From: Lachnospiraceae bacterium Marseille-Q4251
GTDB lineage: Bacteria; Bacillota; Clostridia; Lachnospirales; Lachnospiraceae
Length of the DNA: 64,000 nucleotides
Reading direction: 5' to 3'
NCBI GenBank assembly: GCA_018223435.1
Contig: JAGTTO010000001.1
Span: 1,364,001-1,428,000 of the forward strand
Shown here: positions 17,574 through 24,814 of the stretch, piece after piece
Layout of the letters: each line of letters opens with the position of its first letter
Numbering within the stretch: position 1 is the first letter of the stretch
Translations under genes and position numbers: made by a program
The notes under the pieces: model-generated
The model's database searches: none
What the model was told of the DNA's origin: nothing
Seen by the model: only the letters and a program-made list of their open reading frames with translations

Positions 17574-17741
17574 ATGAAGCCATTAAAAAACAAAATCAGT
17601 ATCACTCTGGATTCAGACATTATCGAAATCCTCAAAAAGGAAGCCGAAGAGGATGATCGTTCTTTCAGCCAATATATAAATCTTATTCTTAAAGAGTACA
17701 TCCGTAACAAAAAAGAGAATCAAAATTTCGATCAAAAATAA
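17574..17741 (+). CDS. Ribbon-helix-helix (Arc/CopG-type) DNA-binding protein, 55 aa
   Basis: A 55-residue protein with a strong AAAGGAG site. The order is strand NKISITLDSD, helix IIEILKKEAEEDD, turn RSFSQ, helix YINLILKEYIRNK, which is the Arc/CopG layout. Such dimers insert a strand pair into the major groove and often bind tandem repeats. It is divergent from cargo cassette 2 and close to its 10-bp repeats, so it is the probable repressor of both cassettes and perhaps of itself. An antitoxin role is less likely because no partner toxin gene follows. Confidence 0.8.
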   Translation: MKPLKNKISITLDSDIIEILKKEAEEDDRSFSQYINLILKEYIRNKKENQNFDQK

Positions 17742-17750
17742 GTTATAAAA

Positions 17751-17800
17751 AGGTAAGAAGCCTCAGCATTTTCTGTGTGCTAAAGCTTCTTACTTTTCTT
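17751..17800 (+). terminator. Terminator of the ribbon-helix-helix gene
   Basis: A stem GTAAGAAGC / GCTTCTTAC with an inner AGCA/TGCT helix is followed by TTTTCTTATTTTT. Confidence 0.8.
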
Positions 17801-17842
17801 ATTTTTGTCTGAAAAACACCCTTTTCCCAATTTCCAGCCACC

Positions 17843-17862
17843 TGAGTACAAAACTGAGTACA
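17843..17862. repeat. Paired TGAGTACA sites at the right end
   Basis: TGAGTACA occurs twice, 12 bp apart, about 80 bp inside attR, mirroring the pair at 5829-5847 near the left end. Confidence 0.5.
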
Positions 17863-17940
17863 ACCGTCCAAAAAAGTCATTTTCTGAGTCGAATAAACAG
17901 ACACTTTTTGAAACACCAAAAGTCCCGGAACCCGCATAAA

Positions 17941-18013
17941 TACTGGCAAAAAGAAAGACCTGACAGGGGAGCTGTCAGGTCTTTCGAGGGGAGTATAAAT
18001 AATTAATAAGGGG
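17941..18013. repeat. Right attachment-site repeat (attR)
   Basis: Direct repeat of 5653-5725; 17962-18013 is identical to 5674-5725. The hairpin is perfect in this copy (13-bp stem, 5-base loop). Confidence 0.9.
17946..17984 (-). terminator. Terminator hairpin inside attR
   Basis: On the minus strand the perfect 13-bp stem AAAGACCTGACAG / CTGTCAGGTCTTT is followed by CTTTTTGCC. It would stop transcripts arriving from the mutarotase gene, and shows that the element inserted at a terminator. Confidence 0.65.
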
Positions 18014-18105
18014 TCTGTAAAAAGAATTTTTGAAGGGTAAATTCTTCTACAAGTAAGATTATAATATAATTTGGAAGAAAATGCAATCATTATTTTTCCA
18101 AATTG

Positions 18106-18128
18106 GGAAAAAGCCCGATTTTACGGGG
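18106..18128 (-). terminator. Short hairpin just after the mutarotase gene
   Basis: AACCCCG..CGGGCTTTTT on the minus strand, starting 12 bases after the stop codon. The stem is short, so it is probably weak. Confidence 0.4.
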
Positions 18129-18139
18129 TTTTCTGGAGT

Positions 18140-18451
18140 TTAGTCCAAGTGGAAAACCTCTTTGAGATCGATGCTCACGGGGCTGTTGTCCGGGTTGGTT
18201 TCCATAATATCTGCCATGAAATCCCACCATTTCCGGTTGATGGCGGTGTCAGCTCCTTTGGCCCAGCGCTCCTCATCCTCGATCTCGATGTAGCCGAAAA
18301 GAGTCAGCGTTTCTTTGTCCAAAAAGATGGTGTAATTCTTTCCGCCATATTCATGGATCATGTCCTTCATCTCCGGCCAGAGCTGATTGTGACGCTTCTC
18401 GTACTCGGCCTCCTGGCCCTCATACAGTTTCATTTTAAATCCTTTAATCAT
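18140..18451 (-). CDS. rhaM: L-rhamnose mutarotase family protein
   Basis: The start at 18451 (MIKGFKMKLY) follows AAGGAGG by 7 bases and gives 103 residues, the normal length of RhaM. Family features are the N-terminal FKMKLYEGQEAEYEKRH, LWPEM, GGKNYTIFLDKETLTLFGYIE and WWDFMADIM segments. RhaM interconverts the alpha and beta anomers of L-rhamnose; relatives act on other 6-deoxy sugars such as fucose. It follows the remnant of a sugar isomerase gene, consistent with a former deoxysugar pathway. Substrate is not certain. Confidence 0.85.
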   Translation of the reverse strand: MIKGFKMKLYEGQEAEYEKRHNQLWPEMKDMIHEYGGKNYTIFLDKETLTLFGYIEIEDEERWAKGADTAINRKWWDFMADIMETNPDNSPVSIDLKEVFHLD

Positions 18452-18548
18452 TGTAAAACCCTCCTTGAACATCTCATTCTTATCCCTGGTAACTCTCCGG
18501 ATATTCAAATTATACCTGTTCTTTTTTTCCTTTACAATCCTTTTTTCA

Positions 18549-18884
18549 TCAGTAAATCGCATAGGGAATATTCATAAGCTCTGCAATCTTGGAAAACAGG
18601 CCTGCATTGTGACCCACAGACAGAGCCAGGTGATGGGTCGGCGCTTCCACAAACAAGCGGTCCATATACTCCGCAGGCGGCAGGCTGAAACGGATGTGCG
18701 TGGAGGTATTTCCGTTCAGGAGGATCGGCGTATCGATAGCCTCGCCCTCACTGATATTGAATTTCAGGCGACCGTCGCCGGTCTGGGTTACGCCCAGAGT
18801 CGTAACTGCTCCGCAGCGCACCTTTGCTTCCACAGACACACCGCCTCCAGGCATTCCCCCAGGGCGGTGCAGATTTTTACCGTT
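18549..18884 (-). pseudogene. 3' remnant of an L-fucose/L-arabinose isomerase-family gene
   Basis: The readable frame covers about 110 residues from NGKNLHRPGGMPGGG to the stop at 18549 and contains AEYMDRLFVEAPTHHLALSVG, which resembles the C terminus of isomerases related to FucI/AraA. Intact enzymes exceed 450 residues. The frame is closed upstream by the stop codon of the C39-like gene (18885-18887), and the internal ATG at 18854 has no properly spaced binding site. A deletion has removed the first three quarters. Confidence 0.7.
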
Positions 18885-19508
18885 TTAGATAAAATACTCA
18901 ATCGTATGCTCGCTCGTCAGCATAGTTTTGTTGTTGAAGAGGAGCACGGCTTCCCTAAGCTTCCAAGGCCCGAAGGCGTAAAAGGTCAGGGTTTCTTTGT
19001 TGAAATAGGATTCCGGGACCTTGCGGTTATAGGTGAAGGGGTGGGTGTTATCCAGTTCAACCCCCGGGTAGTCTTCCGTCAGCTCCTCCTCGTAGTAAGG
19101 GTCGAAAACCAGAATCTTATCCTCCTCAATACCGGTGAGCAGTACATAATGCTCCACCTCGTAGTAGAGGCGGACGACAGCCACGCCGCCACGATGAAGA
19201 GCATCGTTGATCTGACTCTCCTGGCCCACATATACACTCTTGCCGGAGAGGTAACGGCTGGAGAGCGGCAGCTTCGCCACCTTGCCGAAGCCGTTGAGCC
19301 AGTTACTGAGAAACATCATGGCAGCCCGGGAGGTACCGTTTCCGCCCGGCCGCCCTTCCTCATTATAGCAGTCCAGACAGTAAATCATAATATTTCGTAC
19401 GATCTCCGCGGGAAGATCCTCTCTTTGAAAGAGATAGCTCATCGCATTTAAAACGGTCGTGGGACCGCAGTCAAATTCTGACACCTGATAATGAAGCGGA
19501 ATTTTCAT
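18885..19508 (-). CDS. C39-like (papain-fold) cysteine peptidase-type protein
   Basis: A 207-residue protein beginning with the C39-like signature YQVSEFDCGPTTVLNAMSYLF, with candidate Gln8 and Cys14. The catalytic His and Asp fit EVEHYVLLTG and ILVFDPYYEE near residues 120-135. No transmembrane or ABC part is present, so this is the stand-alone cytosolic form. It begins 13 bp after the M20 peptidase gene, as the last intact gene of the pot operon. Proteolysis or amide transfer (some relatives are acyltransferases) is possible; the substrate is unknown. Its end abuts the isomerase remnant, so the C terminus may have been altered by that deletion. Confidence 0.75.
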   Translation of the reverse strand: MKIPLHYQVSEFDCGPTTVLNAMSYLFQREDLPAEIVRNIMIYCLDCYNEEGRPGGNGTSRAAMMFLSNWLNGFGKVAKLPLSSRYLSGKSVYVGQESQINDALHRGGVAVVRLYYEVEHYVLLTGIEEDKILVFDPYYEEELTEDYPGVELDNTHPFTYNRKVPESYFNKETLTFYAFGPWKLREAVLLFNNKTMLTSEHTIEYFI

Positions 19509-19521
19509 CCTATGCCCCTCC

Positions 19522-20628
19522 TTATTCTCCCAAAATCAGCTCTTCTACGAGAGCCGCGCCCTTCTCCAGATCTTCCACTGTGGTATATTCCCTCGTGGAA
19601 TGGGGCTGATACATGCCGCAGGAAAGCACGATTCCGCGGATTCCATGCTCCGCGAAGGTGTTGCAGTCGCTGCCGCCGAAGGTCTCCGTCAGTTCCCCGG
19701 AAAGACCCAGTTTTTTCGCCGCCCGGCGGAAATTTTTCACGGAAGCCTCCCCTTCCCCGGTGTGATAGGCCACCAGATTGATGGAAACCTCGTCCTCCAG
19801 AGAGCCGCCTGATTTTTCCGCTTCCTCCCGGAATACCCGGCGGACCGCCTCCATATAGGAGAGGGCTTTTTCGTGGCTGTAGCTTCGGATCTCGCCCTCC
19901 ACGATGCAGCTCTCCGGCACGATATTCGTGGCGGTACCGCCGCGGATCAGGCCAATATTCAGTGTAGTGTCCTCCTCCACATGCCCCTGGGGAAGGCGGG
20001 CAATTGCAAGGGCCGCCGCCGTCACCGCATGGATGCCTTTTTCCGGCTCAAAACCCGCGTGGGCTGCCTTTCCATGAATTGTGAGCACAAAGGAAATGAG
20101 GGACGGAGCCTGAACGGCCGCGCTTCCCACCGGACCGGAGAGATCCAGCACATAGGCCTCTTTGGAACGGATCTTTGGAAAGTCAAAAACCCGCGTGCCT
20201 TTTGTATACACTTCCTCCGCAATGGGAAAAAGGACCTCAATATCCCGGTGAGGCTTTCCGGATGAAAGCACCCGGCGGATGCCGCCCAGGATCTCCGTAA
20301 GACCTGCCGCATCGTCTGCACCCAGCACCGTCGTTCCATCGGATGTGATCCTGCCATCTTCCTGAAAAACTGCTTTTTTTCCGATTCCCGGCTCCACCGT
20401 ATCCATGTGGGCGGAAAAAAGAACGGGCTCCCCGGAAAGAGAGCCCTTCAGAAATCCGTATACATTTCCTGCATTGCCGCCGTAATGGCTTCCTGCGTCA
20501 TCCTCTTCTGTTTCAAACCCCAAAGCTCTCAGTTTTTCTTTCAGAAGATCGGCCATCCGGCGTTCGCCGAAGCTTACGGAGTCAATCTCCGTAAACCCGG
20601 CAAACTCTTCTAAAAGCTCGTTTCTCAC
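19522..20628 (-). CDS. M20 family metallopeptidase, PepT-like
   Basis: A 368-residue M20 peptidase of the PepT type. The metal-binding set is visible: His in LFSAHMDTV, Asp in LGADDAAG, the Glu-Glu pair in PIAEEVYT, Asp in YVLDLSG and His in QPHSTREYTT. The dimerisation domain insert lies between residues about 180 and 290. Relatives release amino acids from the N terminus of tripeptides in the cytosol. Its start overlaps the potD stop by 4 bases, so it is translationally coupled to a polyamine-type transporter. This hints that the transporter brings in a peptide-like or amidated substrate. Confidence 0.85.
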   Translation of the reverse strand: MRNELLEEFAGFTEIDSVSFGERRMADLLKEKLRALGFETEEDDAGSHYGGNAGNVYGFLKGSLSGEPVLFSAHMDTVEPGIGKKAVFQEDGRITSDGTTVLGADDAAGLTEILGGIRRVLSSGKPHRDIEVLFPIAEEVYTKGTRVFDFPKIRSKEAYVLDLSGPVGSAAVQAPSLISFVLTIHGKAAHAGFEPEKGIHAVTAAALAIARLPQGHVEEDTTLNIGLIRGGTATNIVPESCIVEGEIRSYSHEKALSYMEAVRRVFREEAEKSGGSLEDEVSINLVAYHTGEGEASVKNFRRAAKKLGLSGELTETFGGSDCNTFAEHGIRGIVLSCGMYQPHSTREYTTVEDLEKGAALVEELILGE

Positions 20629-21659
20629 TGTCCGCAGGCTGCCTTGAACTCTGTCCAGTTCTTGTTGTAGGCCTCGTCAGCCTCTGCGGATACGTTCTGG
20701 ATGATCTCACCCTTGGTAACAGAATCCGGAACCACCAGATCCGGATTTACCAGGTCATCTGCTGTCTTGACGGTGTTGTAGTAGCCGATATAATCCATGC
20801 ATTTCGCTGCATTTTCCGGCTCCAGGATATAGTTCAGGAACTCGTTGGCTGCTGCCTTGTTCGGAGCCTCAGAGGGAATGAAAGCGCCCATGATACCGAA
20901 GCCCAGGCCCTCTTCCGGGTAAACGACCTTGAGGTCCGGATTCTCAGCCAGAACCTGAGTTACCTGTGATGTATACAGGAAAGCCACAGAAGCCTCTCCG
21001 TTCAGAAGAGAGTTCTGGGTGTTGTCATCCTGGATCAGACGGATATTCGGAGCCAGCTCCAGAAGTTTCTGTCCGGCCTCTTCGATCACGCTCACATCCT
21101 CCTCATTCATGGATTTTCCCATGGAAAGAAGGGTGATTCCATTGATAACGCGGTAGTTTGCGGTGATGGCTACCTGGTCTTTGAGCTCCTCGTTCCAGAG
21201 GTCAGAGTAGCCTTTGATCTCGAAATCCACCAGATCCGGATCGTAAACGATCAGCGGAATGCCGGCGCCGTAGGGAACGGTGTATTTGTCATCCGGATCG
21301 TAGAACTGTCCCTGATAAAGAGGATTGATATTTCCAAAGTTGGTGATGGTATCTTTGTCCAGCTCGCTCACAAGACCTTCGCTGACTGCCTGCTCGATGA
21401 TGTAGTCATCTGCAACGATCACGTCGTAGTCGCCGCCCTTTGCCTGAGAAAGCTTCTCCAGCATGGTCTCATCGGTGTCAAAGTTGGAATAGACAACCTT
21501 AATACCAGTCTCTTCGGTAAAGCCGTCCAGCACTTCCTGCGGGAACATATTTTCCCAGGTGAAAAGCACCAGCTCGTCGTCATCTGCCATAGCGGTCACT
21601 CCGAAGACAGAAAGGGCTGTCATGGCGGTCAGCATTGCTGCGATCATTCTTTTTTTCAT
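20625..21659 (-). CDS. potD: PotD/PotF-type substrate-binding protein
   Basis: A 344-residue periplasmic-binding-protein-type receptor with a classic signal peptide (MKKRMIAAMLTAMTA.., cleavage near VTAMA-DD). There is no lipobox cysteine, which is unusual for a Gram-positive receptor. Family features include LFTWENMFPQEVLDGF, YDVIVADDYII and VPYGAGIPLIVYD. It delivers a polyamine-like substrate to the PotBC permease. It is the fourth gene of the operon, with a GGAGG site upstream. Confidence 0.88.
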   Translation of the reverse strand: MKKRMIAAMLTAMTALSVFGVTAMADDDELVLFTWENMFPQEVLDGFTEETGIKVVYSNFDTDETMLEKLSQAKGGDYDVIVADDYIIEQAVSEGLVSELDKDTITNFGNINPLYQGQFYDPDDKYTVPYGAGIPLIVYDPDLVDFEIKGYSDLWNEELKDQVAITANYRVINGITLLSMGKSMNEEDVSVIEEAGQKLLELAPNIRLIQDDNTQNSLLNGEASVAFLYTSQVTQVLAENPDLKVVYPEEGLGFGIMGAFIPSEAPNKAAANEFLNYILEPENAAKCMDYIGYYNTVKTADDLVNPDLVVPDSVTKGEIIQNVSAEADEAYNKNWTEFKAACGQ

Positions 21660-21686
21660 TTGATTTCCTCCTCATTCTCGACTTAT

Positions 21687-22472
21687 TTATCTTGAACCTC
21701 TGCTCTTTTTCTGAAAGAGAGAGGAAACAAGCTCCACCAGGATCACAACCGTCAGGATCACCGTACAAAGGGCGTTGATCTCCGGCGTCACACCGGTTTT
21801 CAGCTGTGTATACACTTTGATGGGCAGAGTTGACAGCTTCGGTCCGTTTACAAAAATACTGATAACCACGTCATCGAAGGACATGGCAAAGGCCAGCACA
21901 CAGCCGGATAGAACCGCCGGCATGATGAGCGGCAGGGTGATATCCCAGAAGATTCTTCTCGGGGAAGCGCCAAGGTCCATGGCCGCCTCCTCCAGCGATT
22001 TATCGATGCCCACCAGCCGGGCTTTCACCATCATGTATACATAGGGTATACAAAATGCAGAGTGGGCCAGAACCAGTGTCAGCATACCAAAAGGCAGGTT
22101 CAGCAGGGAGAAAAACGCCATGAACACCATTCCGAGGATGATCTCCGGCACCATGATCGGCGCTGTGGAAAGGTACTCCATCATTCCCTTGCTCTTATAA
22201 TTGACTCTCGCCATTCCGATGGCTCCCAGAGTGCCGATGACAGCGGCCACCAGGCAGCTCACGCCTCCCAGGATCAGACTGTTTTTCAGCGCTTCGATCA
22301 GGGCCGCGTCGTGGAAAAGCTCCTGATACCAGCTTAAGGTAAAGCCCTTCCAGGAAACCGTCAGCTTGGAATCGTTAAAGGAAAAGATCACCACCATGAT
22401 CAGCGGCAGGTAGGTGATGGCCATCACCAGCCCCAGATACAGATGTGAAAACTTAAATTTTTTCTTTTTCAT
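21687..22472 (-). CDS. potC: PotC-type ABC transporter permease
   Basis: The 261-residue product has six predicted membrane helices and the EAA loop (EEAAMDLGASPRRIFWDITLPL) that docks on the ATPase. Length and pattern match PotC/PotI. The start codon overlaps the stop codon of potB by 1 base. It forms the channel with PotB for uptake of polyamine-type compounds. Confidence 0.9.
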   Translation of the reverse strand: MKKKKFKFSHLYLGLVMAITYLPLIMVVIFSFNDSKLTVSWKGFTLSWYQELFHDAALIEALKNSLILGGVSCLVAAVIGTLGAIGMARVNYKSKGMMEYLSTAPIMVPEIILGMVFMAFFSLLNLPFGMLTLVLAHSAFCIPYVYMMVKARLVGIDKSLEEAAMDLGASPRRIFWDITLPLIMPAVLSGCVLAFAMSFDDVVISIFVNGPKLSTLPIKVYTQLKTGVTPEINALCTVILTVVILVELVSSLFQKKSRGSR

Positions 22473-23326
22473 CAGAACAGTCCCTCCAGATCTTTCACAT
22501 GGGTGATCTTCCGGTAGAAGAAGATCATGAGGCTGGTCAGAATCGTCAGGATCACGGCCAGAGCCGCCGCGAAGGGCCAGTTGCTTCCGCGGGTCAGCTG
22601 ATCCTGGATCAGGCTTCCCACCAGGACGATCTTATTTCCACCCAGAATATCTGCGATGAAGAAAAGGCCCATGGAGGGAATAAAGGTCAGGATCACACCG
22701 GAGAGCAGACCCGGCAGGGTCAACTTCAGAGTCACAGTGAGAAACGCCTTAAAAGGAGAAGCGCCAAGATCTCTCGCCGCCTCCACCAGAGCCCAGTCCA
22801 TTTTTTCCACGCTGGAATAAACGGCCAGAATCATAAACGGAAGGAGGGCATAGATCATGCCGATCAGCACCGCCGGATAACTGTACAGGAGTTTCAGCGG
22901 TTTGTCGATGAGGCCAAGCGCTTTTAAGACGCCGTTCAGAATTCCTTTTACCTGCAGAATGATGATCCAGCCGTAGAGGCGGATCAGGGAGCTGGTCCAG
23001 AAAGGCACCATAATGAGAAACATCATGCGTTTTTTGCCTTTCTCGGAAAGCTTCGCCATAAAATATCCGAAGGGATAACCGATGAGCGTCACGAGGATCG
23101 TCGTCGCAAAGGCCAGCTCAAAAGACTGAACAAAGCACTGGAGGTAAACCGGATCTGTCATTTTCCGGTAATTATCCAACGTAAAGATCCAGCGGAAACC
23201 GTAGCCGTCGCCATTATTTGTGGCAAAGCTCACGGCCACCATGTAGATCATGGGACCCAGCACAAAAAGCAGGGTAAAAAGGTACAGCGGCGTGATGAGA
23301 AGCCACCATCTGTTTTTCTTCTTCAT
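22472..23326 (-). CDS. potB: PotB-type ABC transporter permease
   Basis: The 284-residue product has six predicted membrane helices and the EAA loop (VEAARDLGASPFKAFLTVTLKL). It matches PotB/PotH in length and in the segment MVPFWTSSLIRLYGW. It begins 3 bp after potA and overlaps potC by 1 base. Together with PotC it forms the membrane pore. Confidence 0.9.
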   Translation of the reverse strand: MKKKNRWWLLITPLYLFTLLFVLGPMIYMVAVSFATNNGDGYGFRWIFTLDNYRKMTDPVYLQCFVQSFELAFATTILVTLIGYPFGYFMAKLSEKGKKRMMFLIMVPFWTSSLIRLYGWIIILQVKGILNGVLKALGLIDKPLKLLYSYPAVLIGMIYALLPFMILAVYSSVEKMDWALVEAARDLGASPFKAFLTVTLKLTLPGLLSGVILTFIPSMGLFFIADILGGNKIVLVGSLIQDQLTRGSNWPFAAALAVILTILTSLMIFFYRKITHVKDLEGLF

Positions 23327-23329
23327 CCC

Positions 23330-24427
23330 TTACGCCTCCATGTCCACGAAAACCGCGTTTTTCGGCTCCCATTCGAGGTAGACCTGATCTCCGGTATCGT
23401 AGTCGAAGTTGATGCCGTGGCGGCTCACCACTACTTCTTCCCCGTCATGAAGCTTCACAACAATACGGAGCATGCCGCCGACAAAAGTTTTCTCCACAAT
23501 GGTTCCCGTAAGACCGTAGGCACTCTTCGGCTCTTTCCAGACGCTGATCTGCTCGCTGCGGACAGCCAGCGTCTCGGTGGAACCTTCGGAGACAGAAAAA
23601 TGCTCTTTGTCGCAGACCATCGTACCGGAACTGTTCCGAAGCACTACGGTATCGCCGGAGATTTTCTCCACGGTTCCTTTCAGGACGTTGGCGGAACCTA
23701 CAAAGGAAGCCACATAGCTGGTCTTCGGATGATCGTAAACCTCTGAGGGACTTCCGATCTGCTCAAACCTGCCATCCCGCATGACCACAATCGTGTCGGA
23801 CATGTTGATGGCCTCCTCCTGGTCGTGGGTGATATAGATAAAGGTGATGCCCAGCTTTTTCTGCAGCCGTTTCAGCTCATGCTGCATCTGGCGGCGAAGC
23901 TGCAGGTCCAGAGCGCCCAAAGGTTCATCGAGAAGCAGGACCTTCGGGTTGTTGATGAGGGCTCTTGCGATGGCCACACGCTGTTTCTGGCCGCCGCTCA
24001 TCTCGGAGGGCATTCGTTTCTCAAAGCCTGCAAGCTGTACCAGCTCCAGCATCTCGCTGACGCGCTTTTTGATCTCCGCCTTTCCCACCTTCTTGATCTT
24101 CAGACCGTAACCGATGTTATCTGCCACATTCATATGGGGAAACAGGGCATAATTCTGAAAAACCGTATTGACGTTCCGCTTCTCGGGACCGTCGTTTTTC
24201 ACGTCTTTTCCCTCCAGGAGCACCTCTCCTTCATCCGGAGTTTCAAGGCCTGCAATGATACGGAGCGTCGTGGTCTTGCCGCAGCCTGAGGACCCTAAAA
24301 GAGTGAGAAATTCTCCCGCTCTCACGGAAAGATTGATGCCTTTCAATACGGCTACGTCGCCGAAAGTTTTCTTTATGTTTTTCAGTTCCAGTACCACTGG
24401 CTTTTCTCTGTAGCTTTCTTCTTCCAT
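23330..24427 (-). CDS. potA: PotA-type ABC transporter ATPase
   Basis: A 365-residue ATPase with Walker A LLGSSGCGKTTTLRI, Q-loop VFQNYALFPHMNV, signature MSGGQKQRVAIARAL, Walker B VLLLDEPLGALD and switch His in YITHDQEEA. A C-terminal TOBE-type domain (about 240-365) is typical of PotA/CysA/MalK-class regulators. First gene of the operon potA-potB-potC-potD-M20-C39, driven by the promoter at 24488-24516. It powers uptake of the PotD substrate. Confidence 0.93.
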   Translation of the reverse strand: MEEESYREKPVVLELKNIKKTFGDVAVLKGINLSVRAGEFLTLLGSSGCGKTTTLRIIAGLETPDEGEVLLEGKDVKNDGPEKRNVNTVFQNYALFPHMNVADNIGYGLKIKKVGKAEIKKRVSEMLELVQLAGFEKRMPSEMSGGQKQRVAIARALINNPKVLLLDEPLGALDLQLRRQMQHELKRLQKKLGITFIYITHDQEEAINMSDTIVVMRDGRFEQIGSPSEVYDHPKTSYVASFVGSANVLKGTVEKISGDTVVLRNSSGTMVCDKEHFSVSEGSTETLAVRSEQISVWKEPKSAYGLTGTIVEKTFVGGMLRIVVKLHDGEEVVVSRHGINFDYDTGDQVYLEWEPKNAVFVDMEA

Positions 24428-24441
24428 TTTCTTCCTTCCCG

Positions 24442-24468
24442 AAAAAAATCCATCCTGCGGACGGATTT
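24442..24468 (-). promoter_or_regulatory. Terminator-like hairpin in the pot operon leader
   Basis: Between the promoter and potA the minus strand reads AAATCC.TCC gca GGA.GGATTT followed by TTTT. It lies about 15 bases before the start codon and could act as an attenuator. Regulation is inferred. Confidence 0.5.
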
Positions 24469-24487
24469 TCCTACTGATTTAGTGGGT

Positions 24488-24516
24488 ATTCTATCATCTG
24501 TGTTTTCCAGTGTCAA
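24488..24516 (-). promoter_or_regulatory. Promoter of the pot operon
   Basis: Perfect -35 TTGACA, 17-base spacer, -10 TAGAAT on the minus strand, about 60 bases before the potA start. Confidence 0.85.
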
Positions 24517-24590
24517 GATTCTTTCTATTGAAATATACTATCAATAGCTATAGGAAAAAACTTTCCCTGGAGTTCGCTCCAGACACAGAA

Positions 24591-24625
24591 AAATCCCTGC
24601 CAGCGCCGGAAACGCTGACAGAGAC
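24591..24625 (-). terminator. Terminator of the ABC exporter operon
   Basis: Minus strand stem CTCTG.CAGCG / CGCTGGCAGGG followed by ATTTTTC. A second hairpin, CCGAAC/GTTCGG, lies just upstream at 24634-24652. Confidence 0.7.
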
Positions 24626-24694
24626 TTCGTTGTCCCGAACGTAATTAGTTCGGAGGTATTATATCCTATTTATTTCGTAATGTAAAGATGCCAG

Positions 24695-24800
24695 GGGCAA
24701 AAGATCAAAAAGCCGTTCATGCTTGCATGATAAGGCTTTTGAACTTGGAATCCGAAGCGGAGCGGAGACCTTGTGGGAGCTGCTTTGCAGCAGAGCAATT
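24695..24800. repeat. Structured intergenic repeat, copy A
   Basis: A hairpin with apex TCATGCTTGCATGA is closed by AAAAGCC/GGCTTTT. A tail with GGAATCCGAAGCGGAGC and a GCTGC/GCAGC hairpin follows. A second copy lies at 58221-58345 with the same apex and tail but a different paired stem. Both sit directly 3' of a minus-strand gene. Confidence 0.65.
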
Positions 24801-24814
24801 CATAGGCATCAGCA

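Larger units (their letters stand above)
5653..17961. mobile_element. Integrated mobilizable element, about 12.3 kb
   Basis: One full unit of an element bounded by two direct repeats (5653-5725 and 17941-18013; 73 bp, 3 mismatches, the last 52 bp identical). It starts with a tyrosine integrase and excisionase-like gene, carries mobC and a shortened relaxase, a serine recombinase, a YqaJ/RecT/DUF932 block and unknown cargo. Paired TGAGTACA sites lie about 80-105 bp inside each end. It is visibly more AT-rich than the flanking chromosome. No coupling protein, type IV secretion gene, capsid or portal is present, so it is best described as an integrative mobilizable element or a decayed relative. 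Confidence 0.85.

Noticed and set aside
17574..17741. Toxin-antitoxin pair with the ribbon-helix-helix protein as antitoxin
   Set aside because: No toxin-like frame follows; a terminator lies directly after the gene.
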